64,000 nucleotides of DNA, taken from the NCBI GenBank assembly GCA_977006965.1, contig OZ345370.1:1116001-1180000 (forward strand). The letters are read 5' to 3'. Below, piece after piece: positions 1 through 8,325 of the stretch; within the stretch, counting starts at the first letter, position 1; every line of letters begins with the position of its first letter. A program made the position numbers and the translations under genes. Below the pieces are notes generated by a model, which worked only from the letters and a program-made list of their open reading frames with translations, made no database searches and had not been told where the DNA came from. The DNA is from Phymatolithon calcareum. Taxonomy: Eukaryota; Rhodophyta; Florideophyceae; Hapalidiales.

Positions 1-277
1 TGATGCACGCATCGACCGATGTCGTGACTGTGCGGACCTTGAATGAGAACGTTTTGATTCGCTGGTTGGCTGCAAACTCTTTCAGCTCTTCTCGGACCTT
101 CTTCGGGATAGCGGCCCCGTCAGACATGGCGGCAAGCTGACGGGCGAGTTTCAAAGCTCCATGAAAGAGGGATGGTGGTGGCTTGGGGGTATGCAAGTGT
201 TGTGGTACAACATCGAGTGGCGACAGAGGTTTAAAAGTACCACCAACCGAAAGCCATGTAGCATGCAAGACGAGGAG
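1..277 (-). CDS. Unrecognised partial frame running off the left edge
   Basis: On the minus strand one frame stays open from just after a TAG (278-280) to base 1, about 92 codons, with no stop before the window ends. An internal ATG at 125-127 begins MSDGAAIPKKVREELKEF. The text upstream of it, with HTPKPPPSLFHGALKLARQ, also reads like protein, so the true start could lie upstream or in an earlier exon. The composition is mixed and the segment around the ATG is charged and helix-like. I recognise no domain. The frame could be the beginning of a host gene whose body lies left of the window, or chance. Confidence 0.35.
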
Positions 278-1075
278 CTATTTTCGGAATCCATATGCTT
301 TGCTCACCAAACGAAATGCCCGATCACAGTCTCTAAGGTTGCCAGGTCCCATTCAATATGCAGGGTATCACTACGGCGCAGGGCTATAGCGACTGAGCAC
401 CATGAATGAGACTCAGTTTCTTGCACAGCTCTTCGGATGAACAGATGGACGTATTTAGAAAGGGGACGTTGGGCGCAAATAAATGGATCGGAATAGAGCG
501 ACGCAGCGCAAGTCTCGAGATGTGAAAGGACACCCGGAATAAAAGCTTCATAGAGAGGGCGGCCGCAACGGCATATGCGGAGAAGATAAGAGTGATTGCT
601 TGCGTCATGGTGGATGACGCTCAAAGTGTGCAGGTCAGAATGATCGGATAGCGGTTTTCGACGCACGTGCGAGGTGAAGTCAGTAGAGTGTTGTTGATCA
701 CCATATGGGGATGAAGACAGGCGAGAGGGGTTTGTACTTTGCGAAGGGGAATAGGTACAGACTTTACAAATGATCATATATGGCGAAAAAAAGAATGTTT
801 TAGCGGGGGAAAGTAAAAAGAGGGGAGGAAAGCATATTTTCAGTGCATCAAAAAAATAAATAAAACTCCTTAGTTGTTGTTTCTGCACACAAAATTATGA
901 GGGAATTGATGTATATGCAAAATTAGTGAATTTTCACTAGTGAATTTAATGTACTCGTGTACACCTGTCACGGTGTATTCGAGAACGTCACCCAATAAAC
1001 ACTCACTGGTTACAGAGCGCAAAAGCACTTGACAGAGAGGCCTTCTTGAGAATGCTTTGGGATATTCAGGGATAT
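278..1075. other. Intergenic stretch, no supported gene
   Basis: About 800 bases between the left-edge frame and the NB-ARC gene. A 194-codon minus-strand frame (304-888) covers most of it, but it starts at a GTG, its first third is translated from AT-rich low-complexity DNA, and it matches nothing I know. The right part (880-1075) is AT-rich with short self-complementary words and presumably holds the upstream region of the NB-ARC gene. Confidence 0.5.
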
Positions 1076-1101
1076 TTTACAGAATACATGTATTCTGTAA
1101 A
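1076..1101. repeat. Perfect 26-base palindrome upstream of the NB-ARC frame
   Basis: The half-site TTTACAGAATACA is followed directly by its exact reverse complement, giving 13+13 bases without a loop. It ends 58 bases before the first ATG of the NB-ARC frame. It could be a dimeric-protein binding site or a cruciform; function is not shown by the sequence. Confidence 0.7.
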
Positions 1102-1159
1102 GAGTTGATCAAAAAAGAAAAGGGCTGCTTCGGGCGCCAAAACGCATGGAATTGTTGTC

Positions 1160-2647
1160 ATGGGCGGTGTCGGCAAAACTGTGGCCATGACAGGTCTTGC
1201 CTCTCAAGAGGACATTAGGTTCAGGTTTGACGGTGGCATCTACTTCATGTCATTCGGACAGGAAGCAACATTGGGAAAAATTATCGATGAGATTGCCAAT
1301 ATCGTTGACACACCGGACGGCAGCGAGGAAGCGGAAAAAGTGAGAGCCTCTCGATCAGTTCGGGATGCGGCAAAAGTCGCTGTTCGTCGATTTACCCGAA
1401 AACCGTGTCTCTTCTTATGTGACGATCTTTGGGCAACAGAATCTGATACTGGTTTTTTTCAAGACCTGAGAATTCTCGTTACTGGCCATGCACGGAGCAG
1501 AATGGTTGTAACTACACGCAATTCAAGAATTGCGAATCAAGCTGGAAGCGAAGTCCCGTTCGGCACTCGTGATCCGACGGGGCCTGTTTCCAAGGCCATA
1601 TTTTTCGTACATGCCGGCATTATCGATGACCCAAATGACGTTGATTTTCAAGACATTTTGGAGCAGCTGCTTGAGCTATGTAGAGGTCTTCCCCTCCTGC
1701 TCGCTGTAGTAGGCCGGAGGATGGCTGAAGAAGACTCGGAGGACAAATTGAGCACAAGGTTGAGGAATCAGTTGGTGGAATTGAAGTCGGAGGCGAGAAG
1801 AGTTGAGCTTTTGGAAGATGAAGTGCCTAACAACTATCCTACAAGTCTGCATGCGGCTATCATGCTCAGCGTTTACTTTATTGAAAAGAAGCTAAGGCAT
1901 TTGCGCGCAAAAGCAAGTGAGAACTTTACTGTTGTGCAAATGTTCCAGTCACTATCAGCGCTAAGTAAGCAAGGTTGGATACCAATTTCCGTTTTGTCTC
2001 GGCTATGGAAAACAAATGCCAAAGTATATGTTGAACATTTCAATCGACTACGCTTGGTTTCGCTCAAGACGCGATCTTGGAAAGTTTGCCGTCCAAGTTT
2101 TTTTTCTGAAAATGATCAATCGCGACGTACGGAGCAGGGAGTTATGCTCCATGACTTAACCCTTGACATTTGCAGAATGCAAGCACGGCTACAACCCCCT
2201 ACGTTGAACACGAAAGATCCAGTTTCTTGGCACGGGATTCTTCTGAAGAGCTATTTATGCGACCAAGCAATTGAAATAACAAACGATAGCTCTTTGTGCA
2301 TTGATGATCAGCATCGCCCTTGGTGGTCGAAGGACGTTCCAGAAGACGGATACATTCACAGCAATTTGTCCAGACACTTAATCGCGGCGGGCAGACGGAA
2401 GGAGCTATGGAGTCTGCTTTTAAATCCGGAGTGGTCAAAGCTACGAATTGTTGTCGGAAAATTTCTGGCGCTTCAAAAGGACCTGACTGTCTTGCTCGAG
2501 GATGCGAAGGAGAATACCGTGCAATCTGAAGAGGAGGTGCAAAATTTGTTTGAGTTGAAGCTCGTCTACAGGTCTCTGAGGTGTGCCTGGGGAAGGATTG
2601 AAATTCTTCCCCGAGAATATCCATTTCAGATGCTTGGGCGACTTTAA
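1160..2647 (+). CDS. NB-ARC domain part of a STAND NTPase (NB-ARC/WD40 type)
   Basis: The frame opens directly on a P-loop, GGVGKT at residues 2-7. A Walker B-like strand, CLFLCDDLW, lies at about 83-91. Further on are an RNBS-B-like VVTTRNSR and a GLPLLL motif at about 185, all in the order expected for NB-ARC ATPases (APAF1, plant NLRs). The rest is helical. STAND proteins of this type use nucleotide exchange to switch from a closed to an oligomeric state in immune or death signalling. The match normally starts a few residues before the P-loop, and here THGIVV is readable upstream of the ATG after a TGA. The true N-terminus and any effector domain are therefore missing or in another exon. 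An in-frame TAA at 2645-2647 separates this part from the WD40 part, which continues in the same frame. The family call is secure; whether the gene is functional is doubtful. Confidence 0.85.
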   Translation: MGGVGKTVAMTGLASQEDIRFRFDGGIYFMSFGQEATLGKIIDEIANIVDTPDGSEEAEKVRASRSVRDAAKVAVRRFTRKPCLFLCDDLWATESDTGFFQDLRILVTGHARSRMVVTTRNSRIANQAGSEVPFGTRDPTGPVSKAIFFVHAGIIDDPNDVDFQDILEQLLELCRGLPLLLAVVGRRMAEEDSEDKLSTRLRNQLVELKSEARRVELLEDEVPNNYPTSLHAAIMLSVYFIEKKLRHLRAKASENFTVVQMFQSLSALSKQGWIPISVLSRLWKTNAKVYVEHFNRLRLVSLKTRSWKVCRPSFFSENDQSRRTEQGVMLHDLTLDICRMQARLQPPTLNTKDPVSWHGILLKSYLCDQAIEITNDSSLCIDDQHRPWWSKDVPEDGYIHSNLSRHLIAAGRRKELWSLLLNPEWSKLRIVVGKFLALQKDLTVLLEDAKENTVQSEEEVQNLFELKLVYRSLRCAWGRIEILPREYPFQMLGRL

Positions 2648-2662
2648 AACGCCCGAGAGAGT

Positions 2663-4149
2663 ATGCCGGTCGTACATTTCTTCCTGACAGAAGTCGAGAA
2701 AAGTGCAGAGAAACCTTGGCTTAAACCTGTAAGTCAATGTCTTGAAGATCCCAGAGACGGGCCTGAGAATGAAGTACATTTCGAAACTTCGAGTAACGCT
2801 GTGTCGTACTTCCCATGTGGCAAGCTTGTGGCTATTTGTGTTGGTGCTGAAGTTCGCGTCGTGGAACTACGAACCGGAAGTATTATTACTCAATGTCGGG
2901 GACATGAGCAACAAGTTGAAGACGTTGCAGTAAGCTCCGACGGAAGGTGGATTGCGTCAACTGATTGCAAAGATATAAGAGTTTGGAACAAAAGAACAAG
3001 CCTCAAACTGGACAGGCCATCAAATGCAACAGCTCCTATGTTGCCATTAGAGATGTGGACAATGAGGATAATGGTTTCCACATTGTTTCCCTGCCCGGTG
3101 GGATAGTTAAGGCATGGGACTTATACTCGCAGAGAGCAGTTGCTTACGCATTTAAGGAAGAAGTTGCGGATGCAGGATACGTCTCTTTTGCTAATGAAGG
3201 ATATCTAATGGTTTGTGGATTGAGTGACAGCAATGCTATTCAAGTTTGGAACATGGAGGATGGGACTAAAATCGGAGAACCACTCCGATGCCCATCTGGT
3301 TCTGGCAATCTTTCTTGTCTCGCTGTGAGCTCCGACGGGAAGACCGTGGCCTGTGGAACTCGCAACGGATTTATAACGTTTTGGAACATAACCTGTAGTG
3401 ATCCAACAGCGGAGCAACTAACTGGTGAGGGAGATTTGGTTCGTGCCATTGAAATAAGCAAGGACACGAAGCTTTTATTCTCTGGATCGTACACTGGTGA
3501 TCTGCGAGCGTGGGACTTGCAGAATCGAGGAGACTCTGGTAAGCTGATAGGAAACCATACGTTTATTGCGAGCATTTCGTTGAGTCCGGATGGTACACAA
3601 CTGGCTTCCGTATCGCATGACAAGACATTACGCATATGGGACGTTGCAACGCGCATTCTGTCAAGTAACATGAGTCAATCTAAGCACCACCATTCCGGAC
3701 CCGTCAGCTGTGTTACAAGTAGTCCGGACGGCAGGTTTGTTATTTCAGGTTCATGGGACAAAACTGTTTGCGTGTGGGACGCAGCAACTGGCAAGCGTGT
3801 CGGTACTCCGTTTTCTGGGCATTCAGAAGACGTGGACACAGTTATAGTGAGCAGAGACAGTTCTATGATTTATTCCTCCTCCAGAACGAAAAAAGTTATT
3901 TGCTGGAATTTGGAAAGTTGGGCAGAGTGCTCCCCGGAAACCTTCGCTCAATCTAGAGTGGAAAGGAGCAGCGCTTTGTCACTGCGAAATTTCAAAATCT
4001 TCTCCCGTTCACACGGGGACAGGGATTTTTGCCTGGCCGAAATACCAGTTCAGCTTCTGCCCTTACAATATCATATTGATGTTGAGCGAGATCTTGTCTA
4101 CGTGGGACTCAGCAATGGGATAGTAATGTTCCTACAAGTTCAGAAATAA
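2663..4149 (+). pseudogene. WD40 propeller part of the NB-ARC gene, split by stop and frameshift
   Basis: After the in-frame TAA at 2645 the same frame resumes and runs to 3106. It carries the linker and the first WD repeats (GHEQQVEDVAVSSDGRWIAS...DIRVWN). At about 3010-3030 homology jumps to another frame that runs to 4149. That second piece holds a series of WD repeats ending in KAWDL, QVWNM, TFWNI, RAWDL, RIWDV, CVWDA and CWNL, enough for one seven- or eight-bladed propeller. In NB-ARC/WD40 proteins such as APAF1 the propeller is the sensor that holds the NTPase inactive. Two lesions in an otherwise well-preserved 990-codon reading suggest a recent pseudogene, sequencing errors, or unseen introns. 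No canonical intron signals bridge either break. Confidence 0.8.
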
Positions 4150-5638
4150 AAAGTCATCTTCCTAATTGATGTTTAAGTGTCGGATTCCGCGGCACAAGTC
4201 AATAGTTCTGAGACTCCGCATACTAGAAGAATTTCCCTCATTGCGCTTTTATCCCTTCATTCGAGTCTGTGCGCACCAAAAATGAAAATAAATCACTTTT
4301 GAGCTTGAGAAGTATGACCAGCTTATTTAAAAGCAAATCCACGATGGTGGCCAGGAGGTCGCGCATCTCGATTGTCGCGAAGCTGTCGGCGCTGCTGCGA
4401 TTTCAGTGTTGGGTTCAGCGGCTATTCTCTGTGCTTTTGAAGTTATGAACGGAGGGCACCGAGATCATGAGTAACCCTAGTCGATAGTGTACTGTACCAG
4501 TCTAGGAGCCCATCGGTCAGTTCAGCCGTGGCTGGCGAAGGACATGGCACTCGACTCCAACGTTCTATTGACAACATGGATGCTAAGCATGGCACACCAA
4601 CGAAAGATGAAGACGTGAACTGAAACAAGAGACCCATGCAAAATTTGGACACTTCCTTATTCGTACATGACAATATGCACCCCACGTTGTTTTATAGATG
4701 GTCTCGTATGTCCGTAAAAAAGGCAGGGTTAGTAAAAATGAGATGTAGCCTAGAAACATGAATCAATGTTGCAGTGGCTTACATTTCTCCGCAGGTGTCA
4801 AGAGCTGAAACCAAGAAATGGTTCGAAGTTGTGCATAAGATATGTAGGAGTATATCCGTGCTGATGATGCTTCTCCCCAGAAACCACCAGTGCGATTGCG
4901 CTGCGCATGTACTCTTTTAACTAAGTTAGACGTGTTCTGGAAGTCATGCCAAGCAATGTTGAATCTGCAGATAATGATGGCCGGCAGCAGCTAGGGGTGC
5001 TGAAGATGTCTCGTGCTTAAATCATATTTAGAAAGTTGTGCTGGGTTCCACGAGTCGTCGCCGTTCGGATCGAGCAATACTTTTACTTTCCGTTTAGGCT
5101 TTTGTTTTCCATTTTCCTCAGGTTTGTTAGACGAATAACCTCCGATGGAACTGGCCTGGACACATTCTTAGAATGGACGAGCGCCGCCTGGTTCGCCAGG
5201 TGCTGCTACAATGCGTCAGACCAACGCCTGAATCACTCTTTGGTGACGTACCTGGAGGAGGCGTGAAAGCCGCAGTCAAACTCGCTAACGGTACGATAGA
5301 ATGAAAGAAACTGAGGCCCTCGAATCGCTGCTAGCCCCATTAGGGGAAAAGGCAAATGAATGAATAAATAGACGAATAACAGCACTGTAAGCGACTAGGG
5401 AACAAGAAGAGAGAGAAAGAAGTGAACTACTGTACAGTATTATACCTTTGGAAAAAGAGCTAAGCCCACCTGCATAAAATTCTTTACAACTGCCCTCTAC
5501 TCCGCCATCCTACAAACATCGCTCACCAAATCTCGTCACAATGCCAACTTTTGCACCGCGACGAGGAAATGTTTCGCATTCGCTTCCTTTGCATCGCCGC
5601 CGAGCGACTCACTTGCGCCCAACTGAAAATCACGACTG
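4150..5638. other. Intergenic, no recognised gene
   Basis: Nearly 1.5 kb between the WD40 end and clpS. The only frames are short ones (a plus-strand frame at 5036-5266 and a minus-strand one at 4443-4685) with no recognisable motif. The 3' untranslated region of the minus-strand clpS gene should lie in its right end. I see no repeat or RNA gene here. Confidence 0.5.
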
Positions 5639-6193
5639 TTACTCATCCTTTTCAACCGCAACAAAAATCTCCTGCCTCCGTAGCTGCTCTGCATAAAACT
5701 CGGCATGCTCTTCACACACAACGCATGCGACCGACGATCCCGTCTGCTGTGCCTCATGAAACACGCTGCGAGCCTTTTGCTTGTCCAGTTGTATAGTTTT
5801 TTGCAACTGCGTCACAACATGACCTTCTTCGTACTCCTCATCACCGAGCAGGATCACTTTGTACATCGGAATCTCATCGGCCTGCGTCTTGCGTCGTGGA
5901 CGTGCTTTCGCAGCCCCTTTCCCAGCCTCTGGCTCCGGTTCGCGAGTCACTGAACTAGTCCCGACATCTTTCTTGATTGATGTCTTGGGCCGCCCGATCT
6001 TCGGTTGTGACAATTGCATTACGCAGCCGCCTCGTACACGTCGCCCCAGAGTCGATGTACTTGGTAATGCGGCCCGACTTGATAGCGCGCATCCGGCAAA
6101 AGACCCACGCCCCAGTCGCACTGCCGTTGTCCCCACCGTAGAGGCTGCGAAAAAAAGCTTGAGCGACCCTGGTCTATCTCTTGGGGCTGCCAT
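5639..6193 (-). CDS. clpS: ClpS-type adaptor of the Clp protease, probably plastid-targeted
   Basis: The C-terminal 80 residues fit the ClpS fold. They begin YKVILLGDEEYEEGHVV, followed by a helix (TQLQKTIQLDKQKA) and a valine-rich strand before HAEFYAEQL. ClpS binds N-degron substrates and hands them to the ClpA/ClpC chaperone of the ClpP protease. The first ~100 residues are rich in Arg, Ser, Ala and Lys with few acids, as in a chloroplast transit peptide plus linker, so plastid stroma is the likely site. I chose the ATG at 6193 (MAAPRDRPG). The frame remains open to a GTG at 6289, which would only lengthen the leader. The usual Asn-Asp pair after the first strand reads Gly-Asp here, so substrate binding may differ from bacterial ClpS. 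It is divergent from the dus gene, 486 bases apart. Confidence 0.85.
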   Translation of the reverse strand: MAAPRDRPGSLKLFFAASTVGTTAVRLGRGSFAGCALSSRAALPSTSTLGRRVRGGCVMQLSQPKIGRPKTSIKKDVGTSSVTREPEPEAGKGAAKARPRRKTQADEIPMYKVILLGDEEYEEGHVVTQLQKTIQLDKQKARSVFHEAQQTGSSVACVVCEEHAEFYAEQLRRQEIFVAVEKDE

Positions 6194-6679
6194 CGAAGGT
6201 TGCAATTGGTATTCGCGGCGAAGATAGGCCCTTGAGGTATTGCCAGCGGGAGCGGACGCCGTGCGGGAAAGGCAATTGAGGCGGAGCACAGGGATGGTCG
6301 GGTTGAGAGTTTTGGATCTGCCTTCCCAGCAGGCGCAATCTCGTGGTTTGAGGTGAACTTTTCAAACATTTTATCAAATATTCGAAAAACTTTTCAAAAA
6401 GAAACGTGGAAAATATGAAATATTTCTCCAATTTTTGGCTGTTGTCGGGCAGTCGATGACAACGGCGCTTGGCTGTCATCTCTTCGGTCGAGCGTCCACA
6501 ACTCTCCCTGACCCCACGAGTGTCGCCTCCAGCTTCTGTATCTATGCCCCTTCACAGTAACCTCACCACTATCATCCTGCGCCGAAAGAAGAAGCCGGAC
6601 TGAGCCAGCCATCAGCGCAGATCTGGAGGGTTACCGATTTGTTTAGGCAGCCCTCTCTCTGTGCCTGGCCTGCATCTCC
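6194..6679. promoter_or_regulatory. Shared divergent promoter region of clpS and dus
   Basis: 486 bases separate the two start codons, with clpS leaving to the left and dus to the right, so both promoters must lie here unless unseen 5' exons exist. The stretch contains an AT-rich patch at about 6355-6435 with repeated TTTTCAAA words. No TATA box or initiator stands out clearly. Function is inferred from position only. Confidence 0.4.
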
Positions 6680-7909
6680 ATGAATAGACCGTGTTTCCCA
6701 CAGTGTCTTTCGTTTGCGTGCTCTAATCGTATTTCTTCCGCTGCATTCGTCTTTGGCTCCGTATCGCGTCATCTGAGCTCAGCCACATTTCGCTTCTGTG
6801 CGCGACGGACAAAGAGCACAATGACTGCGGCTGCCGACGCCAGACGCTACTCCGTGGCACCAATGATGGACGTGACGGACCGCCATTTCCGCGCGCTTGC
6901 GCGAATAATTAGCGCTCGTGCAACCCTGTGGACCGAGATGGTGGTGGACCGCACCCTGATCCACAACCCCGTGGCTCGGGAGCTGGAACTCGCTATTCCA
7001 GTCGTGTCCGGTGCAGAGGCTCATCCCACAGTGTTGCAGTTGGGCGGCAGCGAGCCGGCGCTGCTGGCTGAGGCAGCTGCAATCGCGGCGCCGTACGGTT
7101 ACACAGAGGTTAATCTGAATTGCGGTTGTCCCAGTCCGCGCGTGGCAGGTCGTGGTGCATTCGGCGCCGCACTAATGCGCGAGCCGGCAGTTGTCGCGGA
7201 GGCCATGCGACGAATGCGTAGCGTCCTTCCCGAAGAAACCGATGTGAGCGTGAAGTGCCGAATCGGAGTGGATAACCGCGACTCGTACGAGGAATTACAT
7301 TCATTTATCGAAACTGTGAGCTGTATTGGCGGAGTGAACCACTTTATCGTGCATGCCAGAAAGGCAATTCTGGGTGGTCTAACTCCGGCACAAAATCGAA
7401 GTATTCCACCACTGAAGCACGAGTTTGTGTATCGTCTCATTGACGACTTTCCAAATCTCCGCTTCACGCTCAACGGCGGGGTGCGCGAGGTGCAAGACGT
7501 GATAACCCATCTGCGCAAGGGGGTGACGGGCGTCATGGTCGGGAGGGGTGTGATGGATCGACCGTGGCATGCATTACGTGACGTGGACCAGTTGATTTAC
7601 GGGGAGGGGCAAAGAATTACACGTCGAGATGTCGTGCGACGGTATGCGGATTATGCTGAGCGAGAGCAGGAGCGGTCTGGATGCCCAAATCGAGTTATTG
7701 TGAAACCTGTGTTGAATCTCTTCCACGGAGAACCACGCGGGAAAAGATTCAGAAGAGAGATCGACGTGAAGCTTCGGGATAAGGGGCTTGGAGTTCGTGA
7801 CATTCTCGAGGCCGGGCTTGCTGTAATGCTTGACGAAGTTGTTGATGAGCTGCCCCCTTCGATATTGGCAATTGAGGAACCAAGCAGGAAGGGAGTGCTT
7901 ATCGCATAA
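6680..7909 (+). CDS. dusA: tRNA-dihydrouridine synthase, DusA type
   Basis: An FMN enzyme that reduces specific uridines in the tRNA D-loop using NADPH. Residues from about 56 on match the family in order. YSVAPMMDVTDRHFR is the N-terminal FMN-barrel strand. NLNCGCPSPRV at 145-155 holds the catalytic cysteine of the GCPS motif (Cys150) and is followed by GAFGAALM. Then come VKCRIGVDN and the substrate loop FIVHARKAILGGLTPAQNR. TLNGGV is the phosphate-binding loop and GVMVGRGVMDRPW is near the end of the barrel. The HARKA...LTPAQNR spacing and the DRPW ending point to DusA rather than DusB or DusC. The extra ~47 N-terminal residues are rich in Ser, Arg and Phe with almost no acids and look like an organelle presequence. 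A second ATG at codon 48 (MTAAADARRYS) would give a cytosolic form. The gene is intact and intronless. Confidence 0.93.
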   Translation: MNRPCFPQCLSFACSNRISSAAFVFGSVSRHLSSATFRFCARRTKSTMTAAADARRYSVAPMMDVTDRHFRALARIISARATLWTEMVVDRTLIHNPVARELELAIPVVSGAEAHPTVLQLGGSEPALLAEAAAIAAPYGYTEVNLNCGCPSPRVAGRGAFGAALMREPAVVAEAMRRMRSVLPEETDVSVKCRIGVDNRDSYEELHSFIETVSCIGGVNHFIVHARKAILGGLTPAQNRSIPPLKHEFVYRLIDDFPNLRFTLNGGVREVQDVITHLRKGVTGVMVGRGVMDRPWHALRDVDQLIYGEGQRITRRDVVRRYADYAEREQERSGCPNRVIVKPVLNLFHGEPRGKRFRREIDVKLRDKGLGVRDILEAGLAVMLDEVVDELPPSILAIEEPSRKGVLIA

Positions 7910-8325
7910 TTGCGCAATAGTTTTTGTAAAACAATTTTGAAGGGCCCGCACGCTTGTCGCTAGAACCGCCTTCTGTGCAGCGGGCTCGAAGTCGTCGTCT
8001 TTTTCTCGAGGGTGATTCGCGTCAAGGAGGGGAATGATGCGGTACATTCCATGATGATGACGGCCCGGGTGGATTGTGATCATGAAGGATTTTGAATAAC
8101 GCTATTTTTGGCGGTCTTTTGAGCATTTTACTTTCAAAATTCATGATTCAAATAAGTATCATAAGAATCACGTACATCGCCTGTTACTGATGTCGACGTT
8201 CAAGCCTCACTAGTGTAGGAGCTCATCGCGGCGCCACCCAAGGTCCTCAGTAACTTCAATAGGTAAGCCAATCTGTTACTCTCCCAGGTGGGCAACGAGC
8301 ATCTATTGTGCCGCCCGACGAGGCT
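7910..8325. other. Intergenic between dus and KNL2
   Basis: 416 bases holding the dus 3' end and the KNL2 upstream region. It is moderately AT-rich with no recognised element. The minus-strand frame at 7574-8083 overlaps the 3' end of dus and is an antisense shadow. Confidence 0.5.

Noticed and set aside
304-888. 194-codon minus-strand frame
   Set aside because: GTG start, N-terminal third from AT-rich low-complexity DNA, no recognisable motif. Mentioned only as part of the intergenic entry.
2640-3040. Introns explaining the breaks in the NB-ARC/WD40 gene
   Set aside because: The TAA at 2645 lies within a single continuous frame, and no convincing GT...AG pair removes either break.
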